Source: Actinospineispora eucalypti (GTDB lineage Bacteria; Actinomycetota; Actinomycetes; Mycobacteriales; Pseudonocardiaceae). From it: a DNA stretch of 64,000 nt. Under the pieces are notes generated by a model, which was not told the origin of the DNA, ran no database searches, and was given only the letters and a program-made list of their open reading frames with translations. The stretch covers positions 558,001 to 622,000 of the forward strand of contig JACHMT010000002.1 of assembly GCA_014208095.1 (NCBI GenBank), read 5' to 3'. Every line of letters begins with the position of its first letter. Position 1 is the first letter of the stretch. This document shows positions 27,394-36,619 of the stretch, in pieces. The position numbers and the translations under genes were made by a program.

Positions 27394-27672
27394 ATGTGCC
27401 GGAACATCACTACGCTGCGCGGCCTGGAGCCGTCGGCGACCACCGAGGAGATCGAGGCGGCCGCGCGCCAGTACGTGCGCAAGGTCAGCGGTGTGCAGAC
27501 GCTCACCGACGCGACCCGGGCCCCGTTCGAGGCGGCCGTCGCCGAGATCGCGGCGGTGACCGCCCGGGTGCTCTCCGAGCTGCCCGAACGCCGCCAGCCG
27601 CCGACCACCCTGCCGCCCCTGCGCCGCCCCGAGGTCCGCGCCCGCATCGCCGCGAAGAAAGCCGCCGGCTAG
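27394..27672 (+). CDS. DUF2277 domain-containing protein
   Basis: A 92-residue protein, MCRNITTLRGLEPSATTEEI onward, with AARQYVRKVSG and a basic, Ala-rich tail. This N-terminus (MCRNI..L...P.AT..EI) is diagnostic of DUF2277, a small cytoplasmic family of unknown function common in actinobacteria. It starts 56 bp from the divergent glycosyltransferase. Confidence 0.9.
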   Translation: MCRNITTLRGLEPSATTEEIEAAARQYVRKVSGVQTLTDATRAPFEAAVAEIAAVTARVLSELPERRQPPTTLPPLRRPEVRARIAAKKAAG

Positions 27673-27686
27673 GGGCGCGGGCATCG

Positions 27687-29726
27687 TCAGTCGTCGATGT
27701 CGGCGGTGCCCGTGCGCTTCAGCTCGTCGAGGTGGTCACGCATGGCCTTGAGCTTCTCGGGCGAGTGTCCGACCCAGTCGGCCAGCTCTCCGACGATGCG
27801 CACGGGCTCCCGGGTCCGATAGGACCTGGTCGGGTTGCCCGGGAACTTCCGGTCGGTCACGTTGGGATCGTCCTCCAGGGCGCCGGTCGGCTCGACGATG
27901 TAGATCCGCCCCCGGCCCTCACCCAGCGCGAGCTCCGCTCCCCAGGTCGCCGCGTCGAGGGTGGCGGACACGTAGACGTGGTTGGCGGTCCTCCCGTCCT
28001 CGTAGTTCGAGCGGCGGCCGGGCTCGAGCAGGTCCCCCACCTTCAGGTCGGCCTTCGTGCCGTGGAACAAGGCCCCCGACTCGTGGACCTCGAACGGCGT
28101 TGGCTCGTTGGTCATGCACACTCCGAGGACGTGGTCGAACAGCGATCCGGGGTCGGGTGGAAGGTTATCTCCGCGCCAGGCCACGAGGTGGTCCGGGCGG
28201 ACCAGGACGTAGCGGGCGCCGAACAACTCCCGCGCGTCGGGGCGGTGCAGGGTGACGGTCCGCCACGGGACTCCGCGCGCCTGGGCGGCCTCGGTCCAGC
28301 CGCTCGGCACGGGGGCGGCGCCCACCTCGAGCAGGGTCAGGCCGGGGCCGAGCTCGTCGTAGAGCGACGTGCGGCCGTCCAGCCACAGGTGGGGCAGGCG
28401 CATCCCCGGCGCAGCCGAAGGCCGGTAGACCGACGTGCTGGATGCCGGCGCCGGGCGGCCGTCGGCGACGACCACCGGTGACCCGGGGCAGCCGGTGCCC
28501 AGCACGAAGCCGAGGGTGTAGAACTCGGCCGTCTTGGCCCGGCGGACCGCCTCGGCGGCCTCGGCGCGGGCGAGCTCTCCGGCCGCGTCGGCATCGGCGA
28601 GGCCGGGACGGCTGAGCTCGGGGGTCAGCACGGCCATGTTGGCCCGGGCCTCGGCGATGGCCCTTTCGGCGATCGGGCGCCGTTCGGCCTGGTACGAGTC
28701 CAGCATTGCCGCGCCGGCCCACCCGTTCAGGACGGCGGCGAGCTTCCAGCCGAGGTCGACCGCGTCACCGATGCCGGTGTTCGCCCCGAACCCGCCCCAG
28801 GGCGGATTGAGGTGGGCCGCGTCGCCGAGCAGGAAGCAGCGGCCCTCCCGGTAGCGCTCGGCGACCAGCATGCGGGCGGTCCACGGGTCCCGGGACGTCA
28901 CCCGGATTGGCAGGTCGGCGCCGATCATGGTCTGCAGGGCCGACTCCACCCAGGCGGTCGGGGCGTCCGCCGGGGCGTTGATGATGATCGCCCACCACCG
29001 GTCGGCCGGGTCCAGCCGGCCGAGCAGCCCGCCGACCCCGGAGCCCAGCACCCAGTACTGGACGGCCGGGCCGTGGCAGTGCCGCTCGGCCAGGCCCGGG
29101 GCGGAGAAGGTGACCTGCAGGTTGCGGATCCCGTGGCTGTCCCCACGCATCGGGATGCCCAGCCGCTTGCGCACGATCCCCCGGCCGCCGTCGGCTGCGG
29201 CGAGGTAGCGCCCCCGCACCGGTATCGGCGCGCTCTCTCCGTCGTCGACCGTGGCCGTCACACCGGTCCCGGTCTGGTGCACGTCGACGACCCGGCTACC
29301 CCAGAGCGCGGTGACCGACGCCCGCCGGGGAAGCTCGGCCCGCAGCGCGTCCTCGAGCCGGTACTGGGCGGTCCACTGCCCGGGCTCGGGCAGCTCGGCC
29401 CGGGGCAGGTCGGCCAGCGCGAACACCCCGTCGAACCGGGCCACCCGGGGGCCGGCGAGGCTGGTGCAGAACACGGTGCGGTCCGACCAGCCGCCGGGCA
29501 GCGGCGCGTGGGCCCGGACCGCGCCGGCCAGGCCGAGCCGCCGGAAGTGCTCCATCGAGCGGGGGTTCACCTGCTTGCACCTCGGCGACGAGGTGTCCGG
29601 TTCGCGGAGGGGTTCGACGAGCACGACGCCTATCCCCCGGGCGCCGAGCTCGTGGGCCAGGGTGAGGCCGGCCGGCCCGCCACCCACCACGATCACATCG
29701 GTCTCGGTGACCTCGGGGTCAGTCAC
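27687..29726 (-). CDS. FAD-dependent monooxygenase fused to a rifampin ADP-ribosyltransferase (Arr) domain
   Basis: One uninterrupted 679-codon frame. Residues about 1-535 are a class A FAD monooxygenase: GxGxxG motif VIVVGGGPAGLTLAHELGAR, the second FAD motif GRCFLLGDAAHLNPPWGGFG, then ANTGIGDA, and a thioredoxin-like C-terminal part (YVLVRPDHLVAWRGDNLPP). Residues 538-679 are a full-length Arr: LFHGTKADLKVGDLLEPGRR, TANHVYVSATLDAATWGAEL, IYIVEPTGALEDDPNVTDRK, FPGNPTRSYRT. Arr transfers ADP-ribose from NAD to rifamycins. An internal ATG at 28115, with GGAG five bases upstream, would also give a free 142-residue Arr, the normal length. GTG 29726 overlaps the MFS stop. The hydroxylase and MFS suggest aromatic metabolism; with Arr, rifamycin-type defence is possible. 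The fusion is seen directly; its function is inferred. Confidence 0.88.
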   Translation of the reverse strand: MTDPEVTETDVIVVGGGPAGLTLAHELGARGIGVVLVEPLREPDTSSPRCKQVNPRSMEHFRRLGLAGAVRAHAPLPGGWSDRTVFCTSLAGPRVARFDGVFALADLPRAELPEPGQWTAQYRLEDALRAELPRRASVTALWGSRVVDVHQTGTGVTATVDDGESAPIPVRGRYLAAADGGRGIVRKRLGIPMRGDSHGIRNLQVTFSAPGLAERHCHGPAVQYWVLGSGVGGLLGRLDPADRWWAIIINAPADAPTAWVESALQTMIGADLPIRVTSRDPWTARMLVAERYREGRCFLLGDAAHLNPPWGGFGANTGIGDAVDLGWKLAAVLNGWAGAAMLDSYQAERRPIAERAIAEARANMAVLTPELSRPGLADADAAGELARAEAAEAVRRAKTAEFYTLGFVLGTGCPGSPVVVADGRPAPASSTSVYRPSAAPGMRLPHLWLDGRTSLYDELGPGLTLLEVGAAPVPSGWTEAAQARGVPWRTVTLHRPDARELFGARYVLVRPDHLVAWRGDNLPPDPGSLFDHVLGVCMTNEPTPFEVHESGALFHGTKADLKVGDLLEPGRRSNYEDGRTANHVYVSATLDAATWGAELALGEGRGRIYIVEPTGALEDDPNVTDRKFPGNPTRSYRTREPVRIVGELADWVGHSPEKLKAMRDHLDELKRTGTADIDD

Positions 29727-30937
29727 GCCGCCACCCTCGTGGCGGCCGGCGCCACCGAGGGCCGGCGGCGCGGGATCGCCGCGATCAGCGCGGCCTCCAG
29801 GACCGCCGGCACGACGAAGGCGTAGAAGCCCGCCTTCGGTGACGCGGACAGCACGGTCACCAGCGAGAGATAGACCGGGCCGGCGATGGCGCCGAGCCGC
29901 CCGACGCCGAGGCACAGGCCGAGCGCGGTGCCACGCACGCGGGGCTCGTGGTAGCGGGACACGTAGGCGTTGACCAGGTTCTGCGTGCCCAGCGCACCGA
30001 GGCCGGCCGCGGCCGCCATGACCAGGAGCAACCAGCGGGCCTGTGGGGTGGACAGCACCAGCATGGCCCCCGAGGCGACCAGCGCGCAGGCAATGGTCAC
30101 GGCCTTGATGCGAACCCGGTCGGCCAGCGCCGTCACGGCCAGGGTGCCGACGATCGCCCCCAGGTTGAACGCGATCAGGAACTCCAGGGCCGAGCCCTGG
30201 TCGTACCCCGCCGAGACCATGAGGGCCGGCAGCCAGGTGCTGGCGCCGTAGACCACGACCAGGCCGAGGAAGGTGCTGGCCCAGAAGAGCAGGGTGGCCC
30301 GCCGGTGGCCGGCGTTCAGCAGGACGCCCGCACGGCCCGGCGCGTCCGGCGGTTGCGCGGCGGGGATGCCCGCCGGCACCAGCCACCACACGGCCGGGAG
30401 CAGGACCAGCGCCAACGCACCGATGAGGAACAGCATCCGGAACGACACCTGCCCGAGCAGGATCCGCCCGGCGAACGCCGACGCCAGGCCGCCGACCGCC
30501 ACGCCGGCCATCGCGGCGCCGACGAACAGGCTGCGCCGGGCCACCGGCGCGGCCTCGGTGACCACCGCGACGACCAGCGGGATGAGCGCGCCCAGCCCGG
30601 TACCGGTGAAGAAGCGGGTGACGGCGAACAGCTCCACCGTGGGGACGACGGCGGACAGGGCCATCCAGCCGGCCACCCAGACCAGGCTCACCGCCAGCGG
30701 GAGCCGGCGGCCCAGCACGTCCCCGGCCCAGCCGGCGACCACCGCGCCCACCGCCGCACCGAACGCGGTCACCCCGCCGAGCAGGCCCAACACGGCCGGC
30801 GTCACGCCCCACGGGGCGTACCGCAGCAACGCCGGGCCGACGGTGCCGAGCACGAACAGGTCGTACCCGTCGACCATCAACAGCAGCACGCCGAGGAGCA
30901 GCACCGGGCCGCCCCGCCTCCGGGTTTCGACGACCAT
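29723..30937 (-). CDS. MFS transporter, aromatic acid:H+ symporter type
   Basis: A 404-residue protein with 12 predicted helices. The AAHS-family N-terminus has Asp in helix 1 (LLLGVLLLMVDGYDLFVLGT, then VGPAL). Loop 2-3 is GWAGDVLGRRLPLAV, and helix 4 is RFFTGTGLGALIPLVVAVVT. The PcaK/BenK-like DGYD motif suggests uptake of aromatic acids. The start at ATG 30937 has AAGGAG upstream. It is translationally coupled to the FAD monooxygenase-Arr gene (GTGA overlap) and divergent from IclR, the classic layout of an aromatic degradation locus. Confidence 0.9.
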   Translation of the reverse strand: MVVETRRRGGPVLLLGVLLLMVDGYDLFVLGTVGPALLRYAPWGVTPAVLGLLGGVTAFGAAVGAVVAGWAGDVLGRRLPLAVSLVWVAGWMALSAVVPTVELFAVTRFFTGTGLGALIPLVVAVVTEAAPVARRSLFVGAAMAGVAVGGLASAFAGRILLGQVSFRMLFLIGALALVLLPAVWWLVPAGIPAAQPPDAPGRAGVLLNAGHRRATLLFWASTFLGLVVVYGASTWLPALMVSAGYDQGSALEFLIAFNLGAIVGTLAVTALADRVRIKAVTIACALVASGAMLVLSTPQARWLLLVMAAAAGLGALGTQNLVNAYVSRYHEPRVRGTALGLCLGVGRLGAIAGPVYLSLVTVLSASPKAGFYAFVVPAVLEAALIAAIPRRRPSVAPAATRVAA

Positions 30938-31055
30938 GTCGATCTCCTTGGCTCGGGGTGGGGAGTGAGTGGGACCCCACGTCGCCGCAGAGTGCGCGAG
31001 GATGGCCGGGCCCGTACACGGCGGTTTCATTGGTCGGCACAGGTCAGGGAGAACG

Positions 31056-31841
31056 ATGGCGGCTCATCGGTCCGGGCCGCCGCGCGGGCGCCGACCCGCG
31101 CAGGGCGAGCCGGTGATCGCCCGGGCGCTGCGGCTTCTGGACGCATTCCAGGAGCCTCAGGAGGCGCTGTCCCTGACCTCGCTGGCCGCGCGGGCGCGGT
31201 TGTCCAAGAGCACCGCGCTGCGGCTGGCCCGTCACCTGCTCGACTGGGGCGCGCTGGAACGGACCGACGGCGGCCAGTTCGTAATCGGCCTGCGGCTGCT
31301 GGAGGTGGCCTCGTTGGCGCCGAGGGGTCACGGGCTGCGGGCGGCCGCGATGCCGTTCCTGGAGGACCTGCACCACGCCACCGGCCAACACGTGCTCCTG
31401 GCCGTGCGGGACGGCGCGGAGGCGGTGCTGGTGGAGCGGCTGTCCGCGCACCGCGCGGGGCGGGCCGCCTATCACGTCGGCGGCCGGCTGCCGCTGCACT
31501 CGACGGGCGTCGGCCTCATCCTGCTGGCCTTCGCGCCGCTGGACGTGCGCGAGCGGGTGCTGGAAGGCCCGCTCACCATCGAGCCCGGGGCACCACGGGT
31601 CGGGCCGGACGAGCTGCGCCGGCGCATCGCGGCCATCCGCCGCGAGGGCACCGCCACGAACACCCGGGAACTGCCCGAACCGATGTCCTCGGTCGCCGCG
31701 CCGGTGACCGGGCCGGACGGTTCGGTGGTTGCGGCGCTGTCGGTGCTCGCGCCGACCGGCACCTTCGACCCGGCGACGGCCCGGCCGGCCGTGGTCGCGG
31801 TCAGCCGGGCCGTCTCCCGGGCGATACGGGCCCGGTCATGA
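31056..31841 (+). CDS. IclR family regulator
   Basis: A 261-residue protein with an N-terminal winged helix (VIARALRLLDAFQEPQEALS, then LTSLAARARLSKSTALRLAR) and an IclR effector domain (GLRAAAMPFLEDLHHATGQH; HVGGRLPLHSTGVGLILLAF). IclR proteins often sense aromatic acids. It is divergent from the MFS/monooxygenase-Arr operon across about 120 bp and probably controls it. ATG 31056 has GGGAG four bases upstream. Its last codons overlap the convergent tctA stop by 6 bp. Confidence 0.9.
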   Translation: MAAHRSGPPRGRRPAQGEPVIARALRLLDAFQEPQEALSLTSLAARARLSKSTALRLARHLLDWGALERTDGGQFVIGLRLLEVASLAPRGHGLRAAAMPFLEDLHHATGQHVLLAVRDGAEAVLVERLSAHRAGRAAYHVGGRLPLHSTGVGLILLAFAPLDVRERVLEGPLTIEPGAPRVGPDELRRRIAAIRREGTATNTRELPEPMSSVAAPVTGPDGSVVAALSVLAPTGTFDPATARPAVVAVSRAVSRAIRARS

Positions 31842-33350
31842 ACCGCCGGCCGGCACCTTCTCCCGGTTGAACACCCGCCGCAGCAGTGGCACCGCGAGGA
31901 TCAGCACGATCACCACGTACACCACCACGGACAGCGGGGTGGAGACCAGCGTGGTCGGGTCGCCGTCGGCGATCTGCAGTGCCCGGCGCAGTTGCAGCTC
32001 CGCATCCGGTCCCAGGATCACCCCGAGGATGGTCGGCAGCACGGGCAGCCCGTAGCGCCGCATCAGGAACCCGACGGCCCCGATGGCCAGTAGCACCAGC
32101 AGGTCCACCGGCTGTCCGCTGACCGCGTACGCCCCGACGCAGGCGAAGAACAGGATGCCGGCGTACAGGTACGGGCGGGGAATGCGCAGCAGCTTCGCCC
32201 ACACCGGGGCCAGCGGCAGGTTCAGCACCAGCAGCAGCACCAGGCCGATGAACAGGCTGGCGATCAGCGTCCACACCAGGGTGGACTCCCGCTGGAACAG
32301 CAGCGGACCGGGCTGGATGCCGAACTGCTGGAACGCGGCCAGCATCACCGCCGCGATCGCCGTGGTGGGCAGTCCCAGGGTGAGCATCGTGGTGAGCGTG
32401 CCGGCCGACGACGCACTGGCCGCCGCCTCCGGCCCGGCCACGCCCTCGATGGCGCCGGAGCCGAACTCGGACCGGCCGGCCGAGCGCCGCCCGGACAACC
32501 GCCGCTCGGTGACGTAGGAAAGAAACGTGGGGATCTCCGCCCCGCCGGCCGGAATGGCGCCGAACGGGAAGCCGATCACCGAGCCGCGCAGCCAGGGCCG
32601 CCAGGTGCGGCGCACGTCGTCACCGCCCAGCCAGGCGTTGCCCACCGGGATGATCTCGGCCGGGCGCCGGCGCAGGTGCGCCGCCACCCAGAGCGCCTCG
32701 CCGACCGCGAACAGGCCGACCGCGACGATCACCACGTCGATGCCGTCGGCCAGCTGCGGCACCCCGAAGGTGAGCCGTTGCGCGCCGGTCAACGGGTCCA
32801 GCCCGACCAGGCCGATGGCCAGCCCGATGCCCAGCGCGGCGAACCCGCGCACCCGGGAGCTGCCCAGCACCGTGGTCACCGCCGCGAAGGCCAGCACCAT
32901 CACCGCGAAGTAGTCGGGTGCCCCGAGATCCACGGCGACCGAGGCCACCAGCGGGGCCAGCAGCACCAGCAGTGTGGTGCCGACCATGCCGCCCACGAAG
33001 TGCCCGATCGCGGCGGCGCCCAGGGCCTGCGCGCCCCGCCCCGACCGGGCCATCGGGTTGCCCTCGATCGCCGTGACCACCGCCGCGCTCTCCCCCGGCG
33101 TGTTGAGCAGGATCGAGGTCGTCGAGCCGCCGAACATCGCGCCGAAGTAGATGCCGGCGAACAGGATGAACGCCCCGGTCGGGTCGAACGCGTAGGTCAC
33201 CGGCAGCAGCAGGGCCACCGCCATCGCCGGGCCGATCCCGGGCAGCACGCCGATCGCGGTGCCCAGCAGCACGCCGATCGCCGCGAACAGCAGGTTCTGC
33301 GGGCTTAGTGCGTGCCCGAAACCCTCCATCAACAGGTTGATCGAGTTCAT
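31836..33350 (-). CDS. tctA: Tripartite tricarboxylate transporter, large permease TctA
   Basis: A 504-residue membrane protein with about 12 helices. The TctA signature is IGVLPGIGPAMAVALLLPVT, followed by FAGIYFGAMFGGSTTSILLN, then TPGESAAVVT and a second half with ALGIGLAIGLVGLDPLTGAQ, then RLTFG. It forms the channel of the TTT importer with TctB. The uptake substrate is probably a di- or tricarboxylate. It is last of the tctCBA operon, coupled to tctB by ATGA. Confidence 0.95.
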   Translation of the reverse strand: MNSINLLMEGFGHALSPQNLLFAAIGVLLGTAIGVLPGIGPAMAVALLLPVTYAFDPTGAFILFAGIYFGAMFGGSTTSILLNTPGESAAVVTAIEGNPMARSGRGAQALGAAAIGHFVGGMVGTTLLVLLAPLVASVAVDLGAPDYFAVMVLAFAAVTTVLGSSRVRGFAALGIGLAIGLVGLDPLTGAQRLTFGVPQLADGIDVVIVAVGLFAVGEALWVAAHLRRRPAEIIPVGNAWLGGDDVRRTWRPWLRGSVIGFPFGAIPAGGAEIPTFLSYVTERRLSGRRSAGRSEFGSGAIEGVAGPEAAASASSAGTLTTMLTLGLPTTAIAAVMLAAFQQFGIQPGPLLFQRESTLVWTLIASLFIGLVLLLVLNLPLAPVWAKLLRIPRPYLYAGILFFACVGAYAVSGQPVDLLVLLAIGAVGFLMRRYGLPVLPTILGVILGPDAELQLRRALQIADGDPTTLVSTPLSVVVYVVIVLILAVPLLRRVFNREKVPAGGS

Positions 33351-33880
33351 CCGAAAACCCCCATCAGCGGCCCGCCCGGCAGCTCCACCCCGAGCAGCGC
33401 GTCGAACACGATCCAGGTGGTCAGCGACACTCCGGCCGCGATCAGCGGGTCGCGGCGGGGGTGGCGCGAGCCCAGCGCGTAGCTGGTGCCCCAGAACAGC
33501 ACGAAGCCGGCGAGGGGCCAGCCCACGATCGGGATCAGCGCGGCGGTGGCCACCAGGACCCCGGCCAGCATGCCCAGGGTGCGCACGTCCGGCGGGGTGG
33601 ACAGGTCGATGTCCTCACCCAGCTCCGCCTCGCCGTGCCCGCCGCGCAGCACGTCCACGGTGAGAACCGCGGCCAGCACCAGCAGCCCGATGCCGACGAC
33701 CAGCGGGACGGCGTGCGGACCCAGCGGGTCCGCGCCTCCTCCGCCCCCTCGGGTCTCCAACGCGGTGTCGGTCAACACCAGGACACCCGTGACCAGCAGC
33801 AACAGCGAGATCCCCAGCTCGGAGTGCTCGCGCAGCCAGGACCGCCGCTCCGGCGCCCTGGTCGTCTCCGGTGCGCTCAT
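33347..33880 (-). CDS. tctB: Tripartite tricarboxylate transporter, small permease TctB
   Basis: A 177-residue protein with four helices: LGISLLLLVTGVLVLTDTAL; HAVPLVVGIGLLVLAAVLTV; the pair LGMLAGVLVATAALIPIVGW and PLAGFVLFWGTSYALG; and a last helix near LTTWIVFDALLG. The length and layout are those of TctB. ATG 33880 overlaps the tctC stop, and its own stop overlaps the tctA start. Confidence 0.92.
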   Translation of the reverse strand: MSAPETTRAPERRSWLREHSELGISLLLLVTGVLVLTDTALETRGGGGGADPLGPHAVPLVVGIGLLVLAAVLTVDVLRGGHGEAELGEDIDLSTPPDVRTLGMLAGVLVATAALIPIVGWPLAGFVLFWGTSYALGSRHPRRDPLIAAGVSLTTWIVFDALLGVELPGGPLMGVFG

Positions 33881-34866
33881 GACGCCAGTCCCAACTCGCG
33901 CAGCACGCCGGCCACCCGTTCGTTCTCCGCCGCCAGGAAGGCGCGGAACTCCTCCGCCGGGAGGTAGGCGTCCTGCCAGCTGTTGCGGGCCAGCGCGTCC
34001 TTCCACTCCGGGCTGTCGTGCAGGCGGCGGAATGCGGCCTGCAGCTCGCCGGCGCCCTCACCGGACAGCCCGGGCGGCGCGACCATGCCCCGCCAGTTGG
34101 TGAACGACACGTCCACCCCGGACTCGCGCAGCGTGGGCGCGTCGAACCCGGGAATCCGTTCCGGCGCGGTCACCGCGAGCACCCGCAGCTCGCCGGCCTC
34201 GGCCTGGTCGGCGAACTCGGAGAGGCCGGAGACCCCGAACGCGATCTTGTTGCCGAGCACCGCCGCGAGCAGCTCGCCGCCGCCGTCGTAGGGGATGTAG
34301 TTGACCTGGCGCGGGGCCAGGCCGATCGCCTTCGCGGTGAGCATCGGCGCCAGGTGGTCCGGGCCGCCCGGCGCGGAGCCGCCGCCCACCGGCAGGCCGC
34401 CGGGGTTGGCCTTCCAGGCCGCCATCAGTTCGCCGATGGACCGGTACGGGGAGTCCTTGTCCACCACGATGATCTCGGTCTCCTGGGTGAGCCGGGCGAT
34501 CGGCGTGGTGTCGGCCAGCGTGGCGGGCGCCGAGTTGGTGTACACCGCGCCGACCACGCCGAGCCCCATGGACATGACCAGGCGGTCGTTGCCGCTCTCG
34601 TTGACCGTGCGGCCCAGCCCGACCGTGCCGCCCGCTCCGGGCAGGTTGAACACCTCGACTACACCGGCCACGCCGCTGCGCTCCATGGCCTTGGCCGCTG
34701 TCCGGGCGGTGATGTCGTAGCCACCGCCGGGGGCGTTGGGCACCAGCAGGCGCAGCCCGCGCAGCTGGCCGCCTTCCTGTCCCCCGGTCAGGCCGCCGAC
34801 CAGCGGCGGGACCAGGAGCAGCGCGGCTATCGCGGCCGCGACGACGAGTAAGGTCCGGTTCCGCAT
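33877..34866 (-). CDS. tctC: Tripartite tricarboxylate transporter, substrate-binding protein TctC
   Basis: A 329-residue exported binding protein. The N-terminal hydrophobic helix is TLLVVAAAIAALLLVPPLVG. The TctC/BugT features are LRLLVPNAPGGGYDITARTA, EVFNLPGAGGTVGLGRTVNE, GSAPGGPDHLAPML and QVNYIPYDGGGELLAAVLGN. The membrane anchor lacks a lipobox cysteine. It captures a carboxylate for TctAB. The start is ATG 34866; ATG 34872 lies closer to the GGGGAG and is an alternative. It is first gene of the operon and divergent from the sensor kinase. Confidence 0.93.
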   Translation of the reverse strand: MRNRTLLVVAAAIAALLLVPPLVGGLTGGQEGGQLRGLRLLVPNAPGGGYDITARTAAKAMERSGVAGVVEVFNLPGAGGTVGLGRTVNESGNDRLVMSMGLGVVGAVYTNSAPATLADTTPIARLTQETEIIVVDKDSPYRSIGELMAAWKANPGGLPVGGGSAPGGPDHLAPMLTAKAIGLAPRQVNYIPYDGGGELLAAVLGNKIAFGVSGLSEFADQAEAGELRVLAVTAPERIPGFDAPTLRESGVDVSFTNWRGMVAPPGLSGEGAGELQAAFRRLHDSPEWKDALARNSWQDAYLPAEEFRAFLAAENERVAGVLRELGLAS

Positions 34867-35008
34867 GGGCATCCACTCCCCGATGAGCGTGCTGGTTGCG
34901 AAGGAGTGTGCCCAGCGGCGACCGCGCCGTCTGCTTTTCGCCGCAATGGTCGTTGTGGTCTTTTCGGTCACGGGCTCCCGGTGGTGATGCGCGGTTACGC
35001 TCCCGGTC

Positions 35009-36619
35009 GTGACGCGACGCACACTGGCCCGCCAGTTCCTCACCTGGCAACTGGGCATCGTGGCCGTGCTGCTGGTCGCCGTCGCCGGGCTGGCCGTGGT
35101 CCAGTCGAACGCGGCGTTCCGCGACACCCAGGGGCGGCGGATGCTCACCGTCGCCGAGGACGTCGCCGCGTCCCAGGGGGTGCGCCAGGCGTTGGCCGAC
35201 CGCCGCTTCGGCCCGCTCCCGGTGTTCGCCACCACCGCGCGAAACCTGTCCGGCGCCGACGAGATTGTCATCGTGGACGCCGGGCGAACCGTGCGCGCCT
35301 CCCCCGACCCGGACCAGGTGGCCGCGCCGCTCGGGCCGGACGGGTTGCTCCTCGGGACCGCGCTGGACGGCCACTCGGCGGTCTACCACCCGGACTGGCG
35401 GACCGTGGTTGCCGAGGTCCCGGTGATGGGCGACCGGGGCGTGGTGACAGGGGTGGTCGCCGCCCGGGTGCGGGCGCCGTCGCTGCTCACCGGGATCGCC
35501 AACGCGCCGGGCCAGACCGCCGCGCTGCTGGCCGCGGCGCTGGTGATCGGGGTGGTCGGCTCGCTGCTGCTGGCCCGGAGGGTGCGCCGGCAGACGCTCG
35601 GGCTGGAGCCGGCGGAGATCGTGGAGCTGGTGCACCGGCGGGAGGCGATGCTGCTCGGGGTGAAGGAGGGGGTGGTCGGCATGGACGCCGAACACCGGAT
35701 CACCCTGCTCAACCAGGTGGCCCGCGAGCTGCTGGACGTGCCGGACGCTCGGCCCGGGATGCCGGTCGACGCGCTCGGGCTGGACGGACCACTGCGCGAC
35801 GTGCTGACCGGGCAGGTCGAGGGCGAGGACCAGGTGGTCGCCCGCGGCTCCCGGCTGCTGGTGCTCAACCGGATGCCGGTCGGCACCGACGGCGAGCCGG
35901 TGGGCGTGGTGGTGACCCTGCGCGACCGCACCGAACTGGCCAACCTGGAACACCGGCTGGACGCGTCGCGGCACCTGACCGACACCTTGCGCGCGCAGGC
36001 CCACGAGTTCACCAACCGGCTGCACACCATTGCCGGGCTGACCGAGCTGGGCGAGTACGACGAGGTGCGGCGGTTCGTCGCCGGCCTGGTGAGCGCATCG
36101 GACGAATGGCGGGTGGAGGTCACGTCCAAGGTGCGGGACGCGGCCTGCGCCGCGCTGCTGGTGGCCAAGGCCTCGCTGGCGGCGGAGCGCGGCGTGGAGC
36201 TGCGCCTGGCCGCCGGTTCTGAACTGCCGGCCCGGGCCGCCGACCCGGCGCTGTCCACCGACCTGGTGACCGTGCTGGGCAACCTGGTGGACAACGCCCT
36301 GGACGCCGTGGTCGGCCCGCCCGGGCCGCACTGGGTGGAGGTGGCCCTGGGTGTGCGGGGCGAGGGCGGACGGGAGGTGGTCGCGGTGACGGTCGCGGAC
36401 TCCGGGCCGGGTGTGCCGGTGGAGCTGGCGGACGCGGTGTTCGAGCGCGGGTTCAGCACCAAGGCCGGCTCCAACGGGGCGCACGGGCGAGGGCTCGGGC
36501 TGGCCCTGTCCCGGCAGGTGTGCCTGCGCCGGGGTGGATCGCTGCTGCTCACGGCGCGCGACGGGGGCGGCGCCGTGTTCGCCGCCGAGCTGCCGGTGGC
36601 CGGGGTGGTGGCCGAGTGA
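35009..36619 (+). CDS. CitA/DcuS-type sensor histidine kinase
   Basis: A 536-residue membrane kinase. TM1 is at about residues 13-33 (FLTWQLGIVAVLLVAVAGLA). An extracytoplasmic PAS-like sensor of about 130 residues precedes TM2 (ALLAAALVIGVVGSLLLARR). A cytoplasmic PAS (VKEGVVGMDAEHRITLLNQV) follows. The phospho-acceptor His is in the family-typical RAQAHEFTNRLHTIAGL (about residue 331). The N box is NLVDNALDAV and the G boxes are DSGPGVP and HGRGLGLALSR. CitA/DcuS kinases sense external citrate or C4-dicarboxylates, matching the divergent tct importer. Confidence 0.94.
   Translation: MTRRTLARQFLTWQLGIVAVLLVAVAGLAVVQSNAAFRDTQGRRMLTVAEDVAASQGVRQALADRRFGPLPVFATTARNLSGADEIVIVDAGRTVRASPDPDQVAAPLGPDGLLLGTALDGHSAVYHPDWRTVVAEVPVMGDRGVVTGVVAARVRAPSLLTGIANAPGQTAALLAAALVIGVVGSLLLARRVRRQTLGLEPAEIVELVHRREAMLLGVKEGVVGMDAEHRITLLNQVARELLDVPDARPGMPVDALGLDGPLRDVLTGQVEGEDQVVARGSRLLVLNRMPVGTDGEPVGVVVTLRDRTELANLEHRLDASRHLTDTLRAQAHEFTNRLHTIAGLTELGEYDEVRRFVAGLVSASDEWRVEVTSKVRDAACAALLVAKASLAAERGVELRLAAGSELPARAADPALSTDLVTVLGNLVDNALDAVVGPPGPHWVEVALGVRGEGGREVVAVTVADSGPGVPVELADAVFERGFSTKAGSNGAHGRGLGLALSRQVCLRRGGSLLLTARDGGGAVFAAELPVAGVVAE

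Noticed and set aside
29727..31040. Apparent upstream extension of the monooxygenase-Arr frame into an 1117-residue protein
   Set aside because: The extension is an out-of-frame reading of the MFS gene; the monooxygenase starts at GTG 29726, overlapping the MFS stop, and its FAD motif begins at once.
13616..31841. Antibiotic biosynthetic cluster (P450s, glycosyltransferase, UvrA-like protein, Arr)
   Set aside because: No polyketide synthase, peptide synthetase, terpene cyclase or sugar-biosynthesis genes lie in the window; the genes belong to separate small operons.
34058..36484. Minus-strand frame of 808 codons
   Set aside because: Antisense to the sensor kinase and out of frame with tctC; no family features.
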